A DNA stretch of 64,000 nucleotides, from positions 1,426,001 to 1,490,000 of the forward strand of contig CAVQQQ010000009.1 of NCBI GenBank assembly GCA_963715025.1. Reading direction: 5' to 3'. The notes below the pieces were generated by a model that saw nothing but the letters and a program-made list of their open reading frames with translations, was not told the DNA's origin and did not search any database. The stretch is from DASSJT01 sp963715025 (GTDB lineage: Bacteria > Actinomycetota > Actinomycetes > Actinomycetales > Dermatophilaceae). Shown in pieces: positions 26,354 through 33,588 of the stretch (within the stretch, counting starts at the first letter, position 1; every line of letters starts with the position of its first letter). The position numbers and the translations under genes are program-made.

Positions 26354-26493
26354 TCAGTGGGCCGGGGCTGCCATGCCGGAGCCTCCGGGGCACGGAGGCA
26401 CCGCCAGGCTGAAATCCTTGAAGATCCCCTCAGGGTTGGCTCGCCAGATCCAGTAGTGGAGCTTCCACACCCCGAGGATGTCGTCGTGACGAG
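26354..26493 (-). pseudogene. C-terminal fragment of a lost protein
   Basis: Reading the reverse strand from 26493 to the stop at 26354-26356 gives RHDDILGVWKLHYWIWRANP, then EGIFKDFSLAVPPCPGGSGM and AAPAH. From memory this resembles the conserved C-terminus of small actinobacterial proteins of unknown function that end DDILGVWTLHVW...NP.G.F.DWNP. No N-terminal part is present: sequence upstream of the fragment (26494 onward) belongs to the LuxR-family ATPase remnant in another frame. The junction is a deletion scar. Confidence 0.6.
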
Positions 26494-27311
26494 AGGCACT
26501 CGTCGATGCTGTCGACGCGGGCCTGCGCGATCAGAGCGATGAGCTCAGCGCTCGCCGGCTGGTCCAGGACCGCCGCAGCCCAGAGCAGCTGGCGCGCTGC
26601 CTCGGACAGGCGAGCGGTGCGGCCGAGCACCGCATCGGCGACGGTGGCGGGCACACCCCCTGCCTCGGCGCTGAGGACCTCCTCGACATAGAAGGGGTTG
26701 CCTCCCGTAAGGCGGTAGACCGCCTGCGGGTCGTCGTGGCCGCGGGCCCGGGCCATGGCCTCGACGGCGGCAGGGGTGAGCGCGGGCAGGGAGAGGCGGC
26801 GAGCGCCGCGCTGGGTGGCGATCACCCCCAAGGCAGCCCGGAGCGGACTGTCATGGCTCAGCTCGTCATCCCGATAGGTGACCAGCACGAGGGCGGGGAC
26901 CCGGACGACTCGACGCGAGAGGTGGATGAGCCAGTCGGCGGTCGCCTCATCGGCCCAGTGCAGGTCCTCCACGACCACGGCGAGTGGCGTCTCGGCTGAG
27001 CCCAGGCGCTCGAGGAACGCCGCGAACAGCTCCCGGCGGTCGGCGCCGCTGCGGAACATCGACAGCAGGCCGTCGCCCTCTGCGGTCGCGATGTCATAGA
27101 GCGGCCCCAGGGGCCGGGGCGTGAACCCGCCGTCGCAGGCGCCCCAGAGCCAGCGCAGTTCGGGGTGGTCCGCGCGGAACGCGTCAAGCAGCGAGGTCTT
27201 GCCGATTCCGGCCTCCCCGGCGATCAGCACGAAGCGGCCCTGGCCCGTCTGCACCTGGGCTGCGTACTCGCTGAGCGTGGCGAGGAAGGACCCCCGCTCG
27301 AGGAGTTCCAC
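26494..27311 (-). pseudogene. Truncated LuxR-family (LAL-type) ATPase regulator
   Basis: The N-terminal AAA/NTPase part of a large ATP-dependent LuxR regulator is intact: Walker A LIAGEAGIGKTSLLDAF near residue 32, Walker B VVVEDLHWADEAT near 123, sensor region VLVTYRDDE and LTGGNPFYVEEVL near 210. Sequence resembling the family stops at VDSIDECLSS (about 26495). The roughly 600 residues with TPR repeats and the DNA-binding HTH are missing, and the frame runs on meaninglessly to 26430. GTG 27311 (VELLERG) has a TAGACT box 7 nt upstream, so the promoter survives. Confidence 0.75.
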
Positions 27312-27318
27312 CCGATCG

Positions 27319-27324
27319 AGTCTA
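27319..27324 (-). promoter_or_regulatory. -10 box TAGACT before the truncated regulator
   Basis: TAGACT (reverse strand) ends 7 nt before GTG 27311, the same leaderless spacing seen at many genes in the window. Confidence 0.45.
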
Positions 27325-27822
27325 AGAGCGCTGGGGCGTCTGCGTTCCACCCTTGTCGTGGTTGCCCGAATGCTCAGTCTGGGGCGTCAGCCGTGCCACG
27401 GGGATAATCCGTCCCGCCTTGCGGGCGTACTTCTCGACCTCGGGGATCTGGGCCAGGATGACATCACGCCAGACCGCGTCACGCTCGGCGCCGCGGAGGA
27501 TCCGGGGAGTGGCGGACAGCCGCTTGCTGCCGACCTGCACCTGGGCGCTCGTCGCCCTGCGCAGGTTGCGGAACCAGTCGGGGTCGGTCGCTGAGCCGGA
27601 GCCCGTGCCCCACACGACGTAGCCGTCGTCGGCCTCGAGGAAGCGCACGCAGGTTGAGCGGGGAAGCCCGGTACGCCGGCCCGGCACGGTCAGCATGAGC
27701 ACGTGGGCATCCCTGCTCCCACTGGAGAGGCGGCCGTCGAGCGTGCGGTACATCCACACGCCGATCCGGTTGCCCATGCGCAGCATCGACTTGTTCACCG
27801 CCACCTCCCCGGACGCGCCCAT
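27322..27822 (-). CDS. Nitroreductase-family deazaflavin (F420)-dependent oxidoreductase
   Basis: This is a DDN/Rv3547-type split beta-barrel protein of about 166 residues. Family marks are LMLTVPGRRTGLPRSTCVRF near residue 42, YVVWGTGSGSATDPDWFRNL near 68 and VRD-like VILAQIPEVEKYARKAGRII near 122. Such enzymes use reduced F420 on quinones or nitro compounds. The start is uncertain between ATG 27822 (MGASGEV) and ATG 27849. The gene is divergent from the purSQ gene. Confidence 0.85.
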   Translation of the reverse strand: MGASGEVAVNKSMLRMGNRIGVWMYRTLDGRLSSGSRDAHVLMLTVPGRRTGLPRSTCVRFLEADDGYVVWGTGSGSATDPDWFRNLRRATSAQVQVGSKRLSATPRILRGAERDAVWRDVILAQIPEVEKYARKAGRIIPVARLTPQTEHSGNHDKGGTQTPQRS

Positions 27823-27995
27823 GGGCGTAGTAGAAGGCTCACTCCACACCGGTCATTGGTCAAGGGAACGGAGCCGCTCGGTTGGGCGGGGTGGCGCGCA
27901 TCCTCCGGATCGCGGCCGGACGGCATACCCCCTGGGTGGGCGCCGATAGACTGACGAGTGCTTCCCGCCCCGCCACAGCCCCAGGAGACACCCGA

Positions 27996-28970
27996 ATGGG
28001 CAACGTCGTCATTGACGTCATGCTGAAGCCAGAGATCCTCGACCCTCAGGGCCAAGCCGTGAACGGGGCACTTCCCCGGCTCGGGTTCAACCAGTTCACC
28101 GATGTGCGGCAGGGCAAGCGGTTCGTCCTGGCCGTCGACGGCGAGGTGACCGACGACGTGCTCGACGCGGCCCGCAGGGCCGCCGAGACCCTCCTGTCCA
28201 ACCCGGTGATCGAGGATGTTGTCTCTGTCCGGGCGGAGCAGGACGTTATGCCTGTCCGGGCGGAGCAGCGTGCGCAGGCCGACGGTGAGGGCGGCCGAGT
28301 GAAGATCGGGGTCGTTACCTTCCCGGGCTCGCTCGACGACCGCGACGCCCTGCGCGCCATCGCCCACGTCGGCGGCGACGCCGTCTCGCTGTGGCACGGT
28401 GACGCAGACCTCAAGGGCGTCGACGCTGTCCTGCTCCCCGGTGGCTTCTCCTACGGCGACTACCTGCGCGCGGGGGCCATTGCCCGCTTCGCGCCGGTCA
28501 TGGAGGCCCTGATCCCGGCGGCCCGGGGCGGCCTCCCGGTGCTCGGGGTCTGCAACGGATTCCAGGTCCTGTGCGAGTCGCACCTGCTGCCCGGGGCCAT
28601 GATCCAGAACAACCACCGAAAGTTCGTCTGCAAAGACCAGCGGCTGCGCGTCGAGAACGCCACGACGGCCTGGACCTCGGAGTTCGGCCAGGGCCAGGAG
28701 ATCACGATCGTGCTGAAGAACCAGGACGGCCAGTTCGTCGCCGACGAGCGCACCCTCGACGAGCTCGAGGGAGAGGGGCGCGTGGTGTTCCGCTACATCG
28801 GGGGCAACCCCAACGGCTCCTACCGCGACATCGCCGGCATCGCCAGCGCCCGCGGCAACATCGTGGGCCTGATGCCCCACCCCGAGCACTGTGTCGAGCC
28901 GGGCTACGGACCCTCCCTTGACGGGCTCCCGTTCTTCACCTCCGTCCTGAAGGCAGCCGTTTCCGCATGA
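27996..28970 (+). CDS. purSQ: PurS-PurQ fusion (FGAM synthase small subunit and glutaminase)
   Basis: From ATG 27996 (ribosome site CAGGAG at 27982) one uninterrupted frame encodes PurS (about residues 1-78, VVIDVMLKPEILDPQGQAVN) and, after a linker of about 25 residues, complete PurQ. PurQ begins VKIGVVTFPGSLDD at 28299 and has nucleophile Cys in LGVCNGFQVLCE and LMPHPEH near the end. These are normally separate genes. The linker holds a 17-bp direct repeat (28225-28241 and 28252-28268, 27-nt period) encoding VRAEQ twice. GTG 28299 has GAGGG upstream and may also start free PurQ. The stop overlaps purL by four bases. Confidence 0.88.
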   Translation: MGNVVIDVMLKPEILDPQGQAVNGALPRLGFNQFTDVRQGKRFVLAVDGEVTDDVLDAARRAAETLLSNPVIEDVVSVRAEQDVMPVRAEQRAQADGEGGRVKIGVVTFPGSLDDRDALRAIAHVGGDAVSLWHGDADLKGVDAVLLPGGFSYGDYLRAGAIARFAPVMEALIPAARGGLPVLGVCNGFQVLCESHLLPGAMIQNNHRKFVCKDQRLRVENATTAWTSEFGQGQEITIVLKNQDGQFVADERTLDELEGEGRVVFRYIGGNPNGSYRDIAGIASARGNIVGLMPHPEHCVEPGYGPSLDGLPFFTSVLKAAVSA

Positions 28971-31270
28971 CCACCCAGATCGACCGGCCGGCACTTCTCG
29001 ACACCGTCTCGCGAGCGGCCGAGTCCCCCGAGACCGAGCAGCCCTGGGCCGAGCTAGGCCTCAAGCAGGACGAGTACGCCCGCATCCGCGAGATCCTCGG
29101 GCGTCGCCCGAGCAGCGCCGAGCTCGCGATGTACTCGGTGATGTGGTCGGAGCACTGCTCGTACAAGTCGAGCAAGGTGCACTTCTCGCTCTGGGGCGAG
29201 AACACCACCGACGAGATGCGCGAGAAACTCCTCGTCGGCATCGGCGAGAACGCGGGGGTCGTCGACATCGGCGACGGCTGGGCAGTGACCTTCAAGGTGG
29301 AGTCCCACAACCACCCGAGCTACGTGGAGCCGTACCAGGGCGCCGCCACCGGCGTCGGCGGGATCGTCCGCGACATCATGTCGATGGGCGCCCGGCCAAT
29401 CGCGGTCATGGACCCCCTGCGCTTCGGCAACCTCCACCATCCGGACACCCAGCGGATCCTTCCCGGCGTCGTCAAGGGGATCGGCGGCTACGGCAACTCC
29501 CTGGGCCTGCCCAACATCGGCGGAGAGGTTGTCTTCGACGACTGCTACCAAGGCAACCCGCTGGTCAACGCCCTCTGCGTCGGCGCGATGCGGGTCGAGG
29601 ACATCCACCTCGCCAAGGCCTCCGGCACGGGCAACAGGGTCGTCCTGTTCGGCGCCAAGACGGGCGGCGACGGCATCGGCGGCGTCTCGGTGCTGGCGTC
29701 GGAGACCTTCGACGAGGGCGGCCCCACCAAGCGGCCCGCGGTCCAGGTCGGCGACCCATTCGCCGAGAAGGTCCTCATCGAGTGCTGCCTCGACCTCTAC
29801 CGGGCGGGTGTCGTCGCGGGTGTCCAAGACCTCGGCGGAGCCGGGCTCTCCTGCGCCACAAGCGAACTCGCTTCCAACGGAGACGGCGGCATGCAGGTCG
29901 AGCTCGACCGCGTCCCGCTTCGCGACGCCACCCTCCGACCCGAGGAGATCCTCATGTCGGAGAGCCAGGAGCGCATGATGGCCATCGTCGAGCCGGCGCG
30001 CCTCGAGGAGTTCCTCGCCATCACCGACCGCTGGGACGTCGAGGCGACGGTGCTCGGCGAGGTCACCGACGGCGACCACCTGGTGATCACCTGGCACGGC
30101 GAGGTCATCGTCGACGTGCCGCCTCGGTCGGTCGCCCACGACGGCCCGGTCTACCGCCGCCCGCTGGAGCGGCCGGCATACCTTGACGGGCTGCAGGCCG
30201 ACGGGGCCGGCGCGCTGGCCCGCCCTGAGGGCGGCCACGGTCTGCGCGACGCGCTCTCGACCCTCCTGGCTTCGCCGAACCTGTGCGACAAGTCCTGGGT
30301 GACCAGCCAGTACGACCGGTACGTCCTCGGGAACACCGCACTCGCGATGCCGGATGACGCCGGAGTCGTGCGGGTCGACGAGGAGAGCGGCCGCGGGGTC
30401 GCCGTCGCGACCGACTGCAACGGCCGCTTCACCAAGCTGGACCCTTATGTCGGTGCGCAGCTCGCGCTCGCCGAGGCCTACCGGAACGTCGCCACCGCTG
30501 GGGCCACGCCGCTCGCGGTGACCGACTGCCTCAACTTCGGCTCCCCGGAGGACCCGGGCGTCATGTGGCAGTTCCGCGAGGCGATCCGTGGCATCGCCGA
30601 GGGCTGTCGCGAGCTCGGTATCCCGGTCACGGGCGGCAACGTGTCGTTCTACAACCAGACCGGCGACGTCGCGATCCACCCCACGCCCGTCGTCGGTGTG
30701 CTCGGCGTGATGGACGACGTGGCCCGCCGCACGCCGTCCGGATTCAAGACATCGGGCCAAGTCGTCTACCTTCTGGGCACCACACGCGACGAGCTCGACG
30801 GCGGCGAGTGGGCCCACGTGGTGCATGGCCACCTCGGCGGTCGCCCCCCGGCGGTCGACCTCGCGGCCGAGAAGCTGCTCGGCGAGATCCTGGTCAGCGC
30901 CAGCCGCGACGGGCTGGTCGACGCCGCCCACGACCTGTCCGACGGGGGCCTGGGCATCGCACTCGCCGAGTCGGTGCTGCGCCACGGCGTGGGTGCCAGG
31001 GTCTGGCTCGACGAGGTGTGCGAGCGCGACGGGATCGACGCGTTCACGGCGCTGTTCAGCGAGAGCGCGGCCCGCGCGATCGCGGCCGTGCCCCGCTCGG
31101 AGGAGGTCCGCTTCACCGACATGTGCACGGCCCGAGGCCAGGCCCACGCGCGGATCGGCGTCGTCGACGACGGCACCGATGGCCTCGACGTGCAGGGCCA
31201 GTTCACTATCAGCCTCGCTGCCCTGCGGGCAGCCCACACCCAGACCCTGCCCGGGGTCTTCGGCGCCTGA
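28967..31270 (+). CDS. purL: Phosphoribosylformylglycinamidine synthase large subunit
   Basis: PurL converts FGAR to FGAM with ATP and ammonia delivered by PurQ, with PurS bridging the subunits. At 767 residues it is the small, PurS/PurQ-dependent form. Characteristic stretches are YSVMWSEHCSYKSSKVHF near residue 47, VESHNHPSYVEPYQGAATG near 105 and VTGGNVSFYNQTGD near 554. Start ATG 28967 overlaps the purSQ stop (ATGA), so stoichiometry is kept by translational coupling. Confidence 0.96.
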   Translation: MTTQIDRPALLDTVSRAAESPETEQPWAELGLKQDEYARIREILGRRPSSAELAMYSVMWSEHCSYKSSKVHFSLWGENTTDEMREKLLVGIGENAGVVDIGDGWAVTFKVESHNHPSYVEPYQGAATGVGGIVRDIMSMGARPIAVMDPLRFGNLHHPDTQRILPGVVKGIGGYGNSLGLPNIGGEVVFDDCYQGNPLVNALCVGAMRVEDIHLAKASGTGNRVVLFGAKTGGDGIGGVSVLASETFDEGGPTKRPAVQVGDPFAEKVLIECCLDLYRAGVVAGVQDLGGAGLSCATSELASNGDGGMQVELDRVPLRDATLRPEEILMSESQERMMAIVEPARLEEFLAITDRWDVEATVLGEVTDGDHLVITWHGEVIVDVPPRSVAHDGPVYRRPLERPAYLDGLQADGAGALARPEGGHGLRDALSTLLASPNLCDKSWVTSQYDRYVLGNTALAMPDDAGVVRVDEESGRGVAVATDCNGRFTKLDPYVGAQLALAEAYRNVATAGATPLAVTDCLNFGSPEDPGVMWQFREAIRGIAEGCRELGIPVTGGNVSFYNQTGDVAIHPTPVVGVLGVMDDVARRTPSGFKTSGQVVYLLGTTRDELDGGEWAHVVHGHLGGRPPAVDLAAEKLLGEILVSASRDGLVDAAHDLSDGGLGIALAESVLRHGVGARVWLDEVCERDGIDAFTALFSESAARAIAAVPRSEEVRFTDMCTARGQAHARIGVVDDGTDGLDVQGQFTISLAALRAAHTQTLPGVFGA

Positions 31271-31276
31271 TCCGGT

Positions 31277-31639
31277 ATGCCGCCGCGCCGCCGAGTTACC
31301 GTCGACGACGGGCGTTCCGCGGTGGCCGAGTGGCGGGACAAGGGCGCGGCCACGGAGCGGCCGATCCTGGCGACGGCGGTGCGCTACACCCTCGAGGAGC
31401 TGGGTGAGCGGGCGCCGGGCCGCTCGGTCGAGGTGCGGGTGCCGCCGTTCGCCGCCGTGCAGTGCATCGAGGGCCCGCGCCACACCCGGGGCACCCCGCC
31501 CAACGTCGTCGAGACCGACGCCGGGACATGGCTTGCTCTCGCGACCGGCGAAGTGGCCTGGGAGGACGCTTGGCGAGGGGGCAGCCTGGCCGTCAGCGGG
31601 CAACGAGCGGACCTCACGGCATACCTGCCCCTGGCCTGA
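31277..31639 (+). CDS. Sterol carrier family protein
   Basis: This 120-residue protein belongs to the small sterol-carrier (SCP-2-like) family that often follows purL in actinobacteria. Motifs are RPILATAVRYTLEELGERAP, VPPFAAVQCIEGPRHTRG and TPPNVVETDAGTWLALATGE; the last resembles the lipid-binding beta sheet. Its ligand and role are unknown. The ATG at 31277 lies within a GTATGCCG repeat copy (31275-31282), and the gap to purL is 6 bp, so it is co-transcribed. Confidence 0.85.
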   Translation: MPPRRRVTVDDGRSAVAEWRDKGAATERPILATAVRYTLEELGERAPGRSVEVRVPPFAAVQCIEGPRHTRGTPPNVVETDAGTWLALATGEVAWEDAWRGGSLAVSGQRADLTAYLPLA

Positions 31640-31651
31640 CCAGCGGGGCAC

Positions 31652-32704
31652 TTACTCCCCGGGATAGCGCACCCCGGCCTGACGACGTGCCTCGTCCATG
31701 GCATGCATGACGGCGAGCGTCTCCTCGAGGGGCATGAGCGACGACTCCGAGCGGCCCTCGGTCAGGCAGCGCGCGACCTCCACCGCCTCGTACCGCAGCC
31801 CGCCGTGGAAGTCCGAGCCCGCGGCGAAGTCGACGGTGTCGATCACCGTTCCGTCGAGGCCCACGAGTCGAACCGCGGTCGGTGCGTAGAACTCGCCGTC
31901 GAGCTCGAGCCGCGCCTCGGTGCCGCAGATCGTCGCCGACGTGGGCGTCTTGGCAGTCATCGTGCAGTGGAGGACACCTTGGGCACCTGACTCCGAGCTC
32001 ACCAGACAGGAAGTCTGGGCGTCGACCCCGTCGTCCGTCAGGGTTGCGCTGGCCGAGACTGTGGCGAGCGGGCCGAGGGCCATTGAGGCGAATGACACCG
32101 GGTAGACGCCCAGGTCGAGCAGCGCCCCGCCAGCCAGGTCGGGCGAGGCCAGCCGCTCGGGGCCGTCGGGATAGAGCTTCTGGCCGTGGTCGGCGAACAC
32201 GGCCACGACGGTGCCCAGCAGGCCTTGCTCGAGGACTTGGCGGACCACGTCGATGTGGGGGAGGAACCTGGTCCACATCGCCTCCATGGCGAACAGCCCG
32301 GCCGCGCGCGCCGCAGCCACGACCTCCCCCGCCTCCGTGGCATTGCGCGTGAATGCCTTCTCGACCAACACCGGCTTGCCGGCGGCCAGTGCCAGCAGAG
32401 CGTGCGCATGGTGTTCGCTGTGCGGTGAGGCGACGTAGACGACGTCGACCTCCGGATCGGCGACCAGGTCTTCATAGCTGCCGTAGGCCGCGGGCGAGCC
32501 GAAGCGGTCGGCAAACGCCCGGGCCCGGTCCACGCTGCGGGAGCCCACGGCCTGGACGGTCTGGCGGGTGTCGATGGCCAGGCTCTCGGCAAAGGAGGAG
32601 GCGATGGAGCCCGGGCCGATGACACCCCACCTCAGCGGCGGTGCGTCGGCAGGGTCGGGCGTGCGCGGCTCGGGCAGCTTGCGGGTGGTCGTGTGCGTGG
32701 TCAC
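31652..32704 (-). CDS. Gfo/Idh/MocA family oxidoreductase
   Basis: This 350-residue NAD(P)-dependent sugar or cyclitol dehydrogenase has the N-terminal Rossmann motif WGVIGPGSIASSFAESL near residue 26 and the family signature VEKAFTRNATEAGEV near 115, whose Lys is in the EK(P) position. The C-terminal beta-sheet domain contains the substrate side. The substrate is unknown. GTG 32704 is the start. It lies convergent to purL-SCP and divergent from the sugar phosphorylase operon, so a link to carbohydrate use is possible. Confidence 0.9.
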   Translation of the reverse strand: MTTHTTTRKLPEPRTPDPADAPPLRWGVIGPGSIASSFAESLAIDTRQTVQAVGSRSVDRARAFADRFGSPAAYGSYEDLVADPEVDVVYVASPHSEHHAHALLALAAGKPVLVEKAFTRNATEAGEVVAAARAAGLFAMEAMWTRFLPHIDVVRQVLEQGLLGTVVAVFADHGQKLYPDGPERLASPDLAGGALLDLGVYPVSFASMALGPLATVSASATLTDDGVDAQTSCLVSSESGAQGVLHCTMTAKTPTSATICGTEARLELDGEFYAPTAVRLVGLDGTVIDTVDFAAGSDFHGGLRYEAVEVARCLTEGRSESSLMPLEETLAVMHAMDEARRQAGVRYPGE

Positions 32705-32826
32705 GGTGCCATCCTGCCGGGTGGCGCTGACGTAGGACGGTTGGCCCGTCGCGATCTGGACCGGTCGCTGCCGCGCCGGGACTAACGTCTCTGGCCCGTC
32801 GGCGTCTGTGGGCGGCTAATGGGGCT

Positions 32827-33588
32827 GTGGCGAGGGTTGTGCTTCCTGCCGCGGCATTCAGCGCGGCCATCTTCGACCTTGACGGCGTGGTGACGGACAC
32901 GGCGAGCGTCCATGCGCGCGCATGGGCCCAGGTCTTCGACGAGTTCCTCCTCCGGCCCGCCGGCGCGGCATCTGAGGACCGTCGCCCGTTCTCCCACGAC
33001 GACTACCTGGCCTATGTCGACGGCCGCCCGAGACGCGACGGCGTAACGGCCTTTCTGGCGGCGCGGGGCATCGAGGCCGGCGAGGGAGAGGTGGAGGCCC
33101 TGGCGGTGCGCAAGGACGCCCTGTTCCGTTTCCTGCTCGACCGGGAGGGGGTCCGCGTCTTCCGTTCGACGGTGCGGCTGGTCGGCGATCTCCGGTCGCG
33201 TGGCGTGCCCTCGGCGATCGTCTCGTCGAGCCGCAACTGCTCAGCGGTGCTCCAGGCCGCGGGTCTGGCTGAGACCTTCGAGGTGCAGGTCGACGGAGTC
33301 GACGCAGCCCTGCTGGGCCTGCCCGGCAAACCCGACCCGGCGATCTTCCTGGAGGCCAGCCGGCGCTTGGGGGTGACACCCCAGCACACCCTGCTGGTCG
33401 AGGACGCGACGTCGGGAGTCCGCGCCGGCCGCCGCGGTGAGTATGCCACCGTGATCGGTGTCGACCGCGGTGGGCATGCGGAGGCGCTCCTGGATGCCGG
33501 TGCCGACGAGGTGGTCTCCGACCTCGGCGAGGTGGTGCTCCTGGACGACCTGAGCTCCGTGCCGAGACAGGCGCAGGTGCGGCCATGA
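32827..33588 (+). CDS. Beta-phosphoglucomutase-type HAD phosphatase/mutase
   Basis: This HAD superfamily protein of subfamily IA, 253 residues, has motif I FDLDGVVTDTASVHARAW (Asp nucleophile and acid/base), motif II IVSSSRNC, motif III Lys in GKPDPAIFLEA and motif IV VEDATSGVRAG. It is of beta-phosphoglucomutase type, which converts the beta-glucose-1-phosphate released by GH65 phosphorylases to glucose-6-phosphate. It overlaps the GH65 gene by four bases, which makes this pairing very likely. GTG 32827 is the start. Confidence 0.9.
   Translation: MARVVLPAAAFSAAIFDLDGVVTDTASVHARAWAQVFDEFLLRPAGAASEDRRPFSHDDYLAYVDGRPRRDGVTAFLAARGIEAGEGEVEALAVRKDALFRFLLDREGVRVFRSTVRLVGDLRSRGVPSAIVSSSRNCSAVLQAAGLAETFEVQVDGVDAALLGLPGKPDPAIFLEASRRLGVTPQHTLLVEDATSGVRAGRRGEYATVIGVDRGGHAEALLDAGADEVVSDLGEVVLLDDLSSVPRQAQVRP

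Noticed and set aside
27850..27995. Possible purine riboswitch before purSQ
   Set aside because: The gap is short and GC-rich with only a TAGACT box and a ribosome site; no purine-aptamer core was seen.
29054..31651. 865-codon open frame antisense to purL
   Set aside because: Shadow of purL; purL has full family motifs and coupled neighbours.
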